Below are positions 34,072-42,897 of a DNA stretch of 64,000 nt, one piece after another. The notes under the pieces were generated by a model. The model was not told the origin of the DNA, searched no databases, and saw only the letters and a program-made list of their open reading frames with translations. Position 1 is the stretch's first letter; each line of letters begins with the position of its first letter. Both the position numbers and the translations under genes were made by a program. This stretch comes from Buttiauxella brennerae ATCC 51605 (GTDB lineage Bacteria > Pseudomonadota > Gammaproteobacteria > Enterobacterales > Enterobacteriaceae), in assembly GCF_001654925.1 (NCBI RefSeq), contig NZ_LXER01000018.1:1-64000 (forward strand), read 5' to 3'.

Positions 34072-34623
34072 TTAATATATATCAGAAGTTGATTTATTTT
34101 CCTGGAAATGGGCACTGGTATTTTTGTTCAGGGTTTGAAACTGCCCGTACTTGCGCAGGGCTATACGGTAGTTATTGGTACTGGTTGGCGGCAGCCACGC
34201 ATCCATTGAATCGTCGAAATACGCTTTAACCGTGGAGGGAGTGGGAATGTTATGTTCCGCAAAATGGTTACCCAGGCGGCGCAGACGCACCACATATTCG
34301 CGGATCGTACCGTGGCTCATCTCGGTTTGTTCAAACAAATACTCTTTAAAACCGATGATATCGAAAAAATGCTGCTGTTCTTTGCAATATAAATCGCCGC
34401 AGAAACGGCATAAGGCTGCCCATGACTGGCGCTCAAGCTGCCAGCCATTTTCATCGATTAGAGTATCAAGTTGGGCAATGGCAGTTTTGCTGACAATTTC
34501 GCCACGGCGCGTAAGTGTGATCCTGTCGAGCAATTTTGCGCACTGTGCGCAATGAGTTTGTGTGTGTTTAAAGTCTTTCAAATATCGGCTTAATGGCCGT
34601 TTTTTTAATTGCTGCACCGTCAT
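34072..34623 (-). CDS. fliZ: FliZ, flagellar/RpoS regulator
   Basis: The 183-residue protein carries a helical recombinase-like DNA-binding region: EMSHGTIREYVVRLRRLGNHFAEHNI and NNYRIALRKYGQF. There are also CAQC and CRFCGDLYC cysteine pairs. In E. coli FliZ raises FlhDC-dependent transcription and antagonises RpoS promoters, delaying the switch to curli and biofilm. It follows fliA by 51 bp and is co-transcribed with it. Confidence 0.94.
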   Translation of the reverse strand: MTVQQLKKRPLSRYLKDFKHTQTHCAQCAKLLDRITLTRRGEIVSKTAIAQLDTLIDENGWQLERQSWAALCRFCGDLYCKEQQHFFDIIGFKEYLFEQTEMSHGTIREYVVRLRRLGNHFAEHNIPTPSTVKAYFDDSMDAWLPPTSTNNYRIALRKYGQFQTLNKNTSAHFQENKSTSDIY

Positions 34624-34674
34624 TATGGTATCCCGGTCATCTTATATAATAACTGTTCGGCGGCACTCCCTTCC

Positions 34675-35394
34675 CTACAACTTACCGAGCTTGGTGCGTA
34701 AACGTTTAATCGCCTGGCTATGCAACTGACTGACGCGCGACTCCCCCACATCCAGTACCGCGCCAATCTCTTTCAGATTAAGCTCTTCCTGGTAGTAAAG
34801 GGTCAGCACCATTTTTTCGCGATCCGGTAACGCATCAATTGCACCCATCACACGCTCACGCAAATTGCCTTCCAACAGTTGTTGAAGCGGGTTTGCCTGC
34901 TGATGCTCTTCAGTAATCAGTTCGATACTATCGCCATGCTCTTCACGCCACTCGTCATAAGAGAAGAGTTGGCTGTTATTGGTGTCGAGCAACATCTGAC
35001 GGTATTCGTTGAGCGGGATATCCAACCGGTCTGCCACTTCTGTTTCGGTAGCATTACGGCCCAGCTCTTGCTCCAGTTGACCAATTGCCTGCGCAACGCC
35101 GCGGGCGTTACGCCTGACGCTGCGGGGCACCCAGTCACGGCTGCGCAACTCATCAAGCATCGCCCCACGGATGCGCTGCACCGCGTAGGTAGTAAATGCC
35201 GTTCCTTGCAGGGCATCATAACGGTCCACTGCGTTTAACAACCCGATGCCGCCCGCCTGTAGCAGGTCGTCAAGCTCCACACTCGCGGGCAGGCGAACCT
35301 GCAGGCGCAATGCTTCGTGACGCACCAGCGGTACATAACGCTGCCACAGCGAGTGTTTATCCATCACACCTTCAGCGGTATACAGTGAGTTCAC
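34675..35394 (-). CDS. fliA: FliA, flagellar sigma factor 28
   Basis: The 239-residue sigma-70 family factor directs class 3 flagellar promoters. It has region 2 (LDDLLQAGGIGLLNAVDRYDALQGTAFTTYAVQRIRGAMLDELR), region 3 (RSVRRNARGVAQAIGQLEQELG) and region 4 (LKEIGAVLDVGESRVSQLHSQAIKRLR). The start codon is GTG (35394), as in E. coli. Its predicted promoters contain a GCCGATAA box, and its targets fliC and fliD with matching sites lie next to it. Confidence 0.97.
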   Translation of the reverse strand: MNSLYTAEGVMDKHSLWQRYVPLVRHEALRLQVRLPASVELDDLLQAGGIGLLNAVDRYDALQGTAFTTYAVQRIRGAMLDELRSRDWVPRSVRRNARGVAQAIGQLEQELGRNATETEVADRLDIPLNEYRQMLLDTNNSQLFSYDEWREEHGDSIELITEEHQQANPLQQLLEGNLRERVMGAIDALPDREKMVLTLYYQEELNLKEIGAVLDVGESRVSQLHSQAIKRLRTKLGKL

Positions 35395-35419
35395 GATAAA
35401 CAGCCCTGCGTTAATTGAG

Positions 35420-35427
35420 TTATCGGC
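35420..35427 (-). promoter_or_regulatory. sigma-28-type -10 element upstream of fliA
   Basis: The minus strand has a perfect GCCGATAA 26 bp before the fliA GTG. The matching -35 is poor (TCCAGAAA). This resembles the autoregulated class 2/3 promoter of E. coli fliA. Confidence 0.6.
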
Positions 35428-35513
35428 ATGATTATCCGTTTCTGGAGGGTTTTTAATCGCAAGAATAGTGGGTGAAATGAGGGGTTATTTGGGGGTTATG
35501 GGTAACAAGCAGA

Positions 35514-35541
35514 AAGAAAAAACCCCGCAAGCGCGGGGTTT
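35514..35541 (-). terminator. terminator after fliC
   Basis: AAACCCCGCG/CGCGGGGTTT hairpin followed by TTTTC on the minus strand, 17 bases past the fliC stop. Confidence 0.88.
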
Positions 35542-35558
35542 GGTCAGGTATCAGGCGA

Positions 35559-36905
35559 TTAGCCCTGCAGCAAAGACAGTACTTGCTGTGGAACCTGGTT
35601 AGCTTTAGACAACACGGAGTTACCCGCCTGCTGGATGATTTGCGCTTTAGACATATTTGACACTTCGGTCGCATAGTCGGCGTCCTGAATACGGGACTGC
35701 GCTTCAGACAGGTTAGTGGTGGTATTGTTGAGGTTGGTTACTGCAGAATCCAGACGGTTTTGTACCGCACCCAGGGAAGAACGGAAGGTATCAACTTGAG
35801 CAATAGCTTTGTCCAGCAGAGCTAATGGGTTAGAGGTAGAAGCACCAGCAAACTCAGCTGATGCTGTAACGGCTGTGGTACCATCAGATTTAAGACCAGT
35901 GCTCAAGCCAACTGACACTGCTTCTATTGTAGTACCGGTTGTAGTCGGAGTACCAAGTGTGGCGTCACCGCCGTTATTTGCCAATACAGCAGTACCAGCA
36001 TCAAAGTTTTTACCCTGAATAGATACAAAACCAGTTGGGTTACCAGTAGAGCCAGTACCTACCTGAACAAGCTGCCCACCCTGAGTAGCAGTATCGATAC
36101 CATTCGCAACATCACTGTAAGTTACATTAGCTTTGTTGAGAGTTACTTTACCCGCAGTGTCTACGGTAGCAGCGTAAGTTTTATCACCACTTTGGACAAC
36201 ATACTGATCAGTTAATTTACCTGCGCTATCTTTTAAGTTATGCAGGGATAGCCCGGAAGTATCGGTTAGTTTGAGATCTGTTGAAACAGTGCTGTCAAAT
36301 GTAATGGAAACTGGTGGTTGACCCGCTGTTGCGTTTGGCAACTGAGTGATTGCATCACCAACAGAAACAGCGCTTTTAGAAACAGAGAAGCCTTTTAGAC
36401 CTAAAGTAGAAGAATCAATCTGCTTCAGATCGATAGAGATAGTCTGGCCATCGTTAGCACCAACTTGGATCTTCATGGAGCCGTCTTTTGCCAGAACGTT
36501 CACGCCGTTAAACTGAGTCTGACCCGATACACGGTCAATTTCAGACAGACGGGATTTGATTTCGTCCTGGATTGAAGACAGGTCAGAATCAGAGTTAGTG
36601 CCAGTAGTTGCCTGAACGGACAGTTCACGCACACGCTGTAAGTTGTTGTTGATTTCTGACAGTGCGCCTTCCGCAGTTTGTGCCAGAGAGATACCGTCGT
36701 TGGCGTTACGCGCAGCCTGAGTCAGGCCTTTAATGTTGGAGGTGAAACGGTTAGCAATCGCCTGGCCTGCCGCGTCATCCTTAGCGCTGTTAATACGTAA
36801 GCCAGAAGACAGACGCTCAATAGAAGTCGACAGAGCAGACTGGTTCTTGTTGATGTTGTTCTGAGTAATCAGCGAGAGGCTGTTGGTATTAATGACTTGT
36901 GCCAT
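35559..36905 (-). CDS. fliC: flagellin FliC
   Basis: The 448-residue filament subunit has the conserved D0/D1 N-terminus (MAQVINTNSLSLITQNN, then ERLSSGLRINSAKDDAAGQA) and C-terminus (NRLDSAVTNLNNTTTNLSEAQSRIQDADYATEVSNMSKAQI, QVLSLLQG). Residues of about 180-350 are the variable surface part and match no reference I can recall; they define the H antigen. It is exported unfolded by the flagellar type III system and capped by FliD. It is transcribed from a sigma-28 promoter opposite to fliD. Confidence 0.97.
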   Translation of the reverse strand: MAQVINTNSLSLITQNNINKNQSALSTSIERLSSGLRINSAKDDAAGQAIANRFTSNIKGLTQAARNANDGISLAQTAEGALSEINNNLQRVRELSVQATTGTNSDSDLSSIQDEIKSRLSEIDRVSGQTQFNGVNVLAKDGSMKIQVGANDGQTISIDLKQIDSSTLGLKGFSVSKSAVSVGDAITQLPNATAGQPPVSITFDSTVSTDLKLTDTSGLSLHNLKDSAGKLTDQYVVQSGDKTYAATVDTAGKVTLNKANVTYSDVANGIDTATQGGQLVQVGTGSTGNPTGFVSIQGKNFDAGTAVLANNGGDATLGTPTTTGTTIEAVSVGLSTGLKSDGTTAVTASAEFAGASTSNPLALLDKAIAQVDTFRSSLGAVQNRLDSAVTNLNNTTTNLSEAQSRIQDADYATEVSNMSKAQIIQQAGNSVLSKANQVPQQVLSLLQG

Positions 36906-36982
36906 GATTAATTTTCCTGTGTTTCAAGTCTAGGGTTTATGGGTTGGGTTTCCACCCTTCGGCTTCGTCGCCGTTAAACCTG

Positions 36983-37009
36983 TTATCGTCTGGTCATCCA
37001 CAACCTTTA
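36983..37009 (-). promoter_or_regulatory. sigma-28 promoter of fliC
   Basis: On the minus strand TAAAGGTT, 11 bp spacer, GACGATAA; consensus TAAAGTTT-N11-GCCGATAA. It lies 78 bp before the fliC ATG. Confidence 0.88.
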
Positions 37010-37101
37010 GATTTTTTTCACATTCACAGAAAAATATTTAGCCCCGGAAATACTCTTTTCCCCTGCCGCTATTCTCGCCATTAAAAAAAAGAAATTAATC
37101 G

Positions 37102-37128
37102 TAAACTTTGCATTATCCAGGCCGATAA
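37102..37128 (+). promoter_or_regulatory. sigma-28 promoter of fliDST
   Basis: TAAACTTT, 11 bp spacer, GCCGATAA: one mismatch to consensus, 43 bp before the fliD ATG. Confidence 0.92.
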
Positions 37129-37170
37129 TCCCGGTATTCATTTTATGCGTCGATACATTAAGGAAATAAT

Positions 37171-38583
37171 ATGGCTAGTATTTCTACGCTGGGAATTGGG
37201 TCCGGTCTGGATTTGAGCAGCATTCTGGATAGTCTGCAGGCAGCACAAAAAGCAACGTTAACGCCAATTTCGAAACAACAAAGCTCCTACACGGCAAAAC
37301 TGAGCGCTTATGGCACCTTAAAAAGTGCACTGGTTAGCTTCCAGACCGCGAACACTGCGCTGAATAAAGCAGACTTATTTACTGCAACATCAACTGCCAG
37401 CAGCAGCACCGCGTTCAGCGCGACAACAACTGGCAATGCCGTCGCCGGGAAATATACGATTAACGTCACTCAACTGGCGCAATCGCAAACGCTGACCACC
37501 AAAAATACCCAGGCTGACAGCAAAACCGCAATTGCTACTGGCGATAGCGTGATCACTATCCAACAAGGTGGTGGAAAAGATCCCGTCACAGTTAATGTTA
37601 GCGCGGCCAACTCGTCATTGGGCGGTATCCGTGATGCCATCAATAATTCCAAAAGCGGTGTTAGCGCCAGTATTATCAACGTTGGTAATGGTCAATATCG
37701 CCTGTCTGTGACTTCCGATGACACCGGCAGTGACAATGCGATGAAGCTGAGCGTCAGCGGTGACAGTGCGCTCCAAAGTTTTATGGGCTACAACGGCACT
37801 CGTACCGATGCTGGCAACGGTATGGAAGAGAGCGTGACCGCGCAGAATGCTGAGCTGACGGTTAACAATATTAAAATCATCAACAGCAGCAACACCATCA
37901 GTGATGCGCTGGAAGACATCACGCTTAATCTGAAAGATGTCACCACCGGCAACCAGACGCTGACCATCACGAAAGACACCTCTAAGGCAGAAAGCGCGGT
38001 CAAAGCCTGGGTCGATGCCTATAACTCATTGCAGGACACCTTCAGCAGCTTAACTAAATACACCGCTGTTGATAGTGGTACTGCGACTCAGGACACCAGC
38101 AATGGCGCACTATTAGGTGATTCCACATTACGCACCATTCAATCGCAGCTAAAAGGTTTGCTCACTAACACCCAGAGCACTTCGTCCTTTAAAACGCTGG
38201 CACAGATTGGCGTAACTTCAGATCCGAGCACCGGCAAATTAACGCTCGATAACGACAAACTGGAAACTGCGCTGAGCAAAGATGCCGCTGGTGTGAAAGA
38301 TATGATCGTTGGCGACGGCAAAACCAGCGGTATCACTACCACCATCAGCAAGAATCTGACCAGTTGGCTATCGAGCACCGGGATTATCCAGGCAGCAACA
38401 GATGGTGTGAGTAAAACGCTGAACAATCTGACCGCTCAGTACAACAAAGCCAGCGACCGCATCGATTCAGAAATGGCGCGTTACAAAGCGCAATTTACTC
38501 AGCTGGACGTAATGATGAGCTCACTGAACTCCACCAGCAGCTATCTGACTCAACAGTTCGATACCAGCAGTTCCAAAAGCTAA
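37171..38583 (+). CDS. fliD: FliD, flagellar hook-associated protein 2 (filament cap)
   Basis: The 470-residue cap protein caps the growing filament as an oligomer. Conserved N-terminal MASISTLGIGSGLDLSSILDSL, a serine/threonine-rich variable middle, and a C-terminal coiled region (LNNLTAQYNKASDRIDSEMARYKAQFTQLD) are present. The chaperone FliT is encoded in the same operon. It is transcribed from its own sigma-28 promoter. Confidence 0.97.
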   Translation: MASISTLGIGSGLDLSSILDSLQAAQKATLTPISKQQSSYTAKLSAYGTLKSALVSFQTANTALNKADLFTATSTASSSTAFSATTTGNAVAGKYTINVTQLAQSQTLTTKNTQADSKTAIATGDSVITIQQGGGKDPVTVNVSAANSSLGGIRDAINNSKSGVSASIINVGNGQYRLSVTSDDTGSDNAMKLSVSGDSALQSFMGYNGTRTDAGNGMEESVTAQNAELTVNNIKIINSSNTISDALEDITLNLKDVTTGNQTLTITKDTSKAESAVKAWVDAYNSLQDTFSSLTKYTAVDSGTATQDTSNGALLGDSTLRTIQSQLKGLLTNTQSTSSFKTLAQIGVTSDPSTGKLTLDNDKLETALSKDAAGVKDMIVGDGKTSGITTTISKNLTSWLSSTGIIQAATDGVSKTLNNLTAQYNKASDRIDSEMARYKAQFTQLDVMMSSLNSTSSYLTQQFDTSSSKS

Positions 38584-38600
38584 TTAATTCAGGAGCAGAT

Positions 38601-39011
38601 ATGTACGGGGCAAAAGGTACTCAGGCCTACGCAAGAATTGAAGTGGAAAGCGCAGTGATGAGCGCCAGCCAACAGCAGTTGGTAACCATGTTGTTCGATG
38701 GTGCTCTCAATGCGTTAGTTCGTGCGCGTCTTTTTTTGCAGGATGGCAATCTGGAAGGGAAAGGCCTTTCGCTGTCCAAAGCCATTAATATCATCGATAA
38801 CGGGCTGAAAATCGGCATTGATGAAACCAGCAGCGATGAGCTCACGCAAAATCTGCTCGCTCTTTATAGTTATATGGTGCGACGTATCTTCCAGGCCAAC
38901 TTACACAATGACATCAGCGCGATCGAAGAGGTCGAGAACCTGCTGCGAAATATTGCCGATGCCTGGAAAGAAGTTGCTCAGATGCCTAACCGGATTCAGG
39001 ACGTCGTCTAA
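38601..39011 (+). CDS. fliS: FliS, flagellin export chaperone
   Basis: The 136-residue helical bundle protein binds the C-terminal helices of FliC to stop premature polymerisation. It begins [28 protein letters not shown] with [14 protein letters not shown] following, the standard FliS start. It lies 17 bases after fliD with ribosome site AGGAGCA. Its stop overlaps the fliT start (TAATG). Confidence 0.97.
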   Translation: MYGAKGTQAYARIEVESAVMSASQQQLVTMLFDGALNALVRARLFLQDGNLEGKGLSLSKAINIIDNGLKIGIDETSSDELTQNLLALYSYMVRRIFQANLHNDISAIEEVENLLRNIADAWKEVAQMPNRIQDVV

Positions 39012-39385
39012 TGAACCATGCGCCGCAACTGTACACTCGCTATCAGCAATTATTAGAAAAAAGTAAGGTTATGCTGAACAACGCCCGCAAAGGAATGTGG
39101 GACGAATTAATCGCCAGTGAAATGGATTACGTTAATGCGGTGCATGAACTGACTCAACTCATGAGCGATATTAAGCTTTCAATACTGATGCAGGAGCAAC
39201 TTAGCCCGATACTCCGCGCCATTCTTGATAATGAGAGCGAGATAAAGCGTCTGTTACAGATTCGTATGGATGAACTTGCGAAACTGGTGGGGCAATCTTC
39301 CATCCAACAGTCTGTTTTAACCACCTATGGTAAACAAGGTGGGCAGATCCTGGCACCGCAAGACAGTCAGGACACAACCTCCTGA
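39011..39385 (+). CDS. fliT: FliT, FliD chaperone and FlhDC antagonist
   Basis: The 124-residue all-helical protein binds FliD for export and, once freed, inhibits FlhD4C2. The visible segments [44 protein letters not shown] carry the FliD-binding helices. It overlaps fliS by one base. Confidence 0.95.
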   Translation: MNHAPQLYTRYQQLLEKSKVMLNNARKGMWDELIASEMDYVNAVHELTQLMSDIKLSILMQEQLSPILRAILDNESEIKRLLQIRMDELAKLVGQSSIQQSVLTTYGKQGGQILAPQDSQDTTS

Positions 39386-39479
39386 CGTTCTAAGGTGTGA
39401 TAAAGGTTAAGCTTTATCGCACCATGCATTTTCAGGCATATCATCCATAATTGAGATCCCTCTTTCATGGAGCCTGAAG

Positions 39480-40967
39480 ATGCGCAACCCAACCCTTTTG
39501 CAATTTTTCCATTGGTATTACCCCGGTGGGGGTCAGTTGTGGGCAGAAGTCGCCGAACGCGCGGCAACGCTCAATGACATTGGCGTCAATATGGTCTGGT
39601 TACCTCCTGCATATAAAGGCAGTTCTGGCGGCTATTCGGTAGGTTACGACTGCTACGACCTTTTTGATCTCGGCGAATTTGACCAAAAAGGGTCGGTGGC
39701 CACCAAGTACGGCGACAAAACTCAATTGCTGGCAGCAATAAAAGCCCTAAAAGAAAACGATATAGCAGTGCTGCTTGATGTGGTGGTCAATCACAAAATG
39801 GGCGCTGACGAAAAAGAGCGCATTCGTGTTAACCGCGTCAATGAAGAAAACCGTAATGAAATCGATGACGAGGTCATCGAGTGCGAAGCCTGGACGCGCT
39901 ACACCTTCCCTGCTCGCGCCGGTAAATATTCGGAGTTTATCTGGGATTACAAATGCTTCAGCGGTGTAGACCACATCGAAAACCCGAATGAAGACGGGAT
40001 CTTTAAAATCATCAACGACTACACTGGCGAAGGCTGGAACGATCAGGTTGATGATGAACTCGGTAATTTTGACTATTTGATGGGCGAGAATATCGACTTC
40101 CGTAACCACGCCGTCACCGAAGAGCTGAAATACTGGGCGCGCTGGGTGATGGAAGAAACCGGTTGTAGTGGCTTCCGCCTCGATGCGGTCAAACACATTC
40201 CGGCCTGGTTCTACAAAGAGTGGATCGAGCATGTTCAGGAAGTGGCTGAACAGCCGCTGTTTATCGTTGCCGAATACTGGTCGCATGAAGTCGATAAACT
40301 CCAGGAATATATCGCCCAGGTCGACGGAAAAACGATGTTATTTGATGCCCCGCTGCAAATGAAATTTCACCAGGCGTCAAAACAAGGCCGTGATTACGAC
40401 ATGAGCCAAATTTTCACCGGCACGCTGGTTGAAGCCGACCCCTTCCATGCCGTAACGCTGGTTGCTAATCACGACACCCAACCCCTGCAATCCCTCGAAG
40501 CCCCTGTTGAACCGTGGTTCAAACCGTTGGCTTACGCACTGATTTTATTACGTGAAAATGGGGTGCCGAGTGTGTTTTATCCGGATTTATTTGGCGCCAG
40601 TTACGATGACGAAGGCGGTGACGGCGAAACTTATCATATCGACATGCCTGTTATCGAACAGCTTGATGATTTAATCCATGCCCGCGAACTCTTTGCCCAC
40701 GGCGTGCAGACACTTTATTTTGACCACCCAAACTGTATTGCGTTTTCACGCAGCGGTACCGATGAAAACCCGGGCTGTGTGGTGGTGTTATCGAACGGTG
40801 ATGAAGGTGAAAAGACCATTACGCTTGGCGACAATTATGGCAACAAGAACTGGCGGGATTACCTTGGCAACCGGGAAGAAATCGTGAAAACTGACGAAAA
40901 AGGAAACGCGACGTTTGCCTGTAACGGCGGCAGCGTCAGCGTGTGGGTGATAGAAGAAGTGTTATAG
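39480..40967 (+). CDS. amyA: cytoplasmic alpha-amylase AmyA
   Basis: The 495-residue GH13 enzyme has no signal peptide and hydrolyses internal alpha-1,4 bonds of maltodextrins or glycogen. The catalytic regions are [11 protein letters not shown] (I), GFRLDAVKH with the nucleophile Asp (II), [10 protein letters not shown] with the acid/base Glu (III) and LVANHDTQP (IV). Length is the same as E. coli AmyA. A convergent terminator separates it from yedD. Confidence 0.97.
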   Translation: MRNPTLLQFFHWYYPGGGQLWAEVAERAATLNDIGVNMVWLPPAYKGSSGGYSVGYDCYDLFDLGEFDQKGSVATKYGDKTQLLAAIKALKENDIAVLLDVVVNHKMGADEKERIRVNRVNEENRNEIDDEVIECEAWTRYTFPARAGKYSEFIWDYKCFSGVDHIENPNEDGIFKIINDYTGEGWNDQVDDELGNFDYLMGENIDFRNHAVTEELKYWARWVMEETGCSGFRLDAVKHIPAWFYKEWIEHVQEVAEQPLFIVAEYWSHEVDKLQEYIAQVDGKTMLFDAPLQMKFHQASKQGRDYDMSQIFTGTLVEADPFHAVTLVANHDTQPLQSLEAPVEPWFKPLAYALILLRENGVPSVFYPDLFGASYDDEGGDGETYHIDMPVIEQLDDLIHARELFAHGVQTLYFDHPNCIAFSRSGTDENPGCVVVLSNGDEGEKTITLGDNYGNKNWRDYLGNREEIVKTDEKGNATFACNGGSVSVWVIEEVL

Positions 40968-40976
40968 AATCAATCA

Positions 40977-41005
40977 TTCCCTCTCCTGGATTAAAGGAGA
41001 GGGAA
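40977..41005. terminator. bidirectional terminator between amyA and yedD
   Basis: TTCCCTCTCCT and AGGAGAGGGAA form an 11 bp stem between the two convergent stops. Confidence 0.75.
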
Positions 41006-41013
41006 ATTTCCGC

Positions 41014-41430
41014 TTACGGCAACTTCGTTTCGAGCGGGTTTTTCTGCAAATAATCAGCACATTCTTGTGTTGGGCGCTCAACACGTTTCATCGTCATGCC
41101 CGCATATTCCAGCGTATCGCCTTCACGTTCCACGCTATAAACATCACGCTTGTTTGTGACGTTATACCAGTCATCCGAACGCTGAGTCAGTTTACCTGGA
41201 AGTGCAATCACGCGTTGCCACTGACGGCAATCCAGCGTGTCGCCTTCTGGCGTAACCACCAGAGTCGCAATCGCTTCCGGGCTGACCATTTCACTTTGCG
41301 GGCCTTGTGATTGCCAGTACCCGGCAAGCCCAGCAGGTGCCGGAGTTTTCACGACTTCGCGGTAATCATCAACCTGCACACAGCCGCTTAACGCTAGCAA
41401 CACTGTCAATAATGCAATCTTCTTCATCAT
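41014..41430 (-). CDS. yedD: YedD lipoprotein
   Basis: The 138-residue protein has lipobox LALSGC (Cys about residue 17), so it is an envelope lipoprotein. Mature features include GYWQSQGPQSEMVSPEAIATLVVTPEGDTLDCRQWQRVIALPGKL and a C-terminal cysteine (QECADYLQ) that could pair with the one in DCRQW. Synteny after amyA matches E. coli. Function is unknown. Confidence 0.92.
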   Translation of the reverse strand: MMKKIALLTVLLALSGCVQVDDYREVVKTPAPAGLAGYWQSQGPQSEMVSPEAIATLVVTPEGDTLDCRQWQRVIALPGKLTQRSDDWYNVTNKRDVYSVEREGDTLEYAGMTMKRVERPTQECADYLQKNPLETKLP

Positions 41431-41679
41431 CTATCCCGACTGCGGAGAAAAAATAATTTTCGCATTAAAGCACTGAGCCCGCCAGTGTTTCAGTGACTTG
41501 CAGTTCATTGATGCGCAAATGGAGCCCAACGGCCACCCGCGTGCGAAAGCCTTTTTCTCTGATTAGCTTCGACTTCTTAATTCAGGTAAAACGCAACAAC
41601 AAAAGTTTTCGCCCGTTCAATGGCGAGTCACAGAATATGAATTAAGATTATTCTTATAACCCCTAAAGGGAATATCGCA

Positions 41680-42192
41680 ATGCGTGAATTTTTTTCCATA
41701 TTAATTTATGACTTAAAAATCAATACCGCTAAATCTAAACTGATTATTCTTATTTTCAGGATGGCGACGCTTCACGCCAGAACTAAGGCGTTGTATCCCC
41801 TCACCTTACTGTTTGTCATTTTGAACAGAGTCGTGAATGAAGGGTTATTTGGGGTAGAACTTTCTTATCATTTGAAAATAGGAAAAGGCTTCAAGATATG
41901 GCACGGCAACTCCATGATTATCAACAGAAGTTGCGTCATTGGTGAGGGTTTCACTATTCGCCAGTTCTGCACCCTAGGCAGCAATAAAAACGGTGTCGAT
42001 ATCAAATTCAATGTGGGTAACAACGTCAATATGGGTGCCCATTCGTGCATCATTGGTGATGATATTGAGATAGGCGACAACGTGACCATTGGTGTTGGCA
42101 CCCTGGTTCTAAAAAGCGTGCCAGCAAATAGCACCGTCATTTCCAGCAATAAAATGGTTATTCTCGAGAAACACGAAACCTTAACCATTTAA
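41680..42192 (+). CDS. left-handed beta-helix acyltransferase (serine acetyltransferase-like)
   Basis: The 170-residue protein has an N-terminal hydrophobic/helical part and hexapeptide repeats from about 60 on (IGKGFKIWHGNSMIINRSCVIGEGFTI, VGNNVNMGAHSCIIGDDIEIGDNVTIGVGTLVL). This is the trimeric acetyltransferase fold with a His in IWHGNS as candidate catalytic base. Similar proteins O-acetylate sugars in capsule or colanic acid clusters (WcaB-like). It is AT-rich, stands alone and occupies the place of yedEF in E. coli, which suggests it was acquired. The acceptor is unknown; polysaccharide is more likely than serine. Ribosome site AAGGGAA. Confidence 0.75.
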   Translation: MREFFSILIYDLKINTAKSKLIILIFRMATLHARTKALYPLTLLFVILNRVVNEGLFGVELSYHLKIGKGFKIWHGNSMIINRSCVIGEGFTIRQFCTLGSNKNGVDIKFNVGNNVNMGAHSCIIGDDIEIGDNVTIGVGTLVLKSVPANSTVISSNKMVILEKHETLTI

Positions 42193-42247
42193 TTAATATT
42201 AAATCTCATGCTTAGGTTGTATTGACTTAATTAACAAAATCAATCAC

Positions 42248-42366
42248 CAAAAATAATTGGAATTGTATCAAAGCGGCAATTGAGTCACTCCCGATGAGCT
42301 AGCTAAAGTCAGTGATTCTGGCGCGTAAGCGCAGCCAACACAGATACAATTTCAAGTATGAGGGGT
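42248..42366. repeat. enterobacterial dispersed repeat of about 120 bp
   Basis: The arms AATTGTATC (42261-42269) and GATACAATT (42343-42351) enclose further short inverted repeats (GGCGCGTAAGCGC). The outer ends AAATAATT-G-AATTG and CAATTTCAAGTATGA resemble the two ends of a repeat common between genes in Enterobacterales. It lies between the acyltransferase gene and the end of fliE. Single 18 bp copies of one end occur at 55038 and 59430. Confidence 0.5.
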
Positions 42367-42368
42367 AA

Positions 42369-42680
42369 CTACACCTGCATGTTCATCACTTCCTGGTACG
42401 CCGAAACCATCTTGTTGCGCACCTGTATTCCCATCTGTAATGAAACCGACGATTTTTGCAGATCGACCATCACATCATTGAGTGCAACACCTGGTGTGCC
42501 GAGAGCAAATTTTTCAGCCTGAGTACGGGCAGAGGTTTGTGTTTCGCTGATACGACCCAGCGCTGCCTGCAATTCACCGGCAAAACTGACTTTAGGCTCG
42601 TAACTCTGAACCTGATTCCCCGCCGACAGTGCGGTTGCCTGCAACTGCTGAAGTACACCTTCAATACCCTGAATGGCCAT
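42369..42680 (-). CDS. fliE: FliE, flagellar basal-body MS ring-rod junction protein
   Basis: The 103-residue protein has the conserved pattern [19 protein letters not shown] near the start and [34 protein letters not shown] at the end. It links the MS ring to the proximal rod and is among the first export substrates. It is divergent from fliF, with FlhDC-dependent class 2 promoters expected in the 217 bp between them. Confidence 0.96.
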   Translation of the reverse strand: MAIQGIEGVLQQLQATALSAGNQVQSYEPKVSFAGELQAALGRISETQTSARTQAEKFALGTPGVALNDVMVDLQKSSVSLQMGIQVRNKMVSAYQEVMNMQV

Positions 42681-42897
42681 TTTCCTGCCCCAATGATTTT
42701 TACCGCGGCAAGATTACCACCTTGTCAATAGGACAAAGGCGGTAATTAGCGTCAATAAATAGACCTAATTCAGCCATCGAAACTTCTGAGAAAGAAAATA
42801 ATGACGTTGCCATCTATGTGGAACTTTTGTTGTGGGAGCTCGTTTTGTTCACTCTTTCTATTAAATATGTTGTCTATGCCCAGCCACGAGGCGCTCA

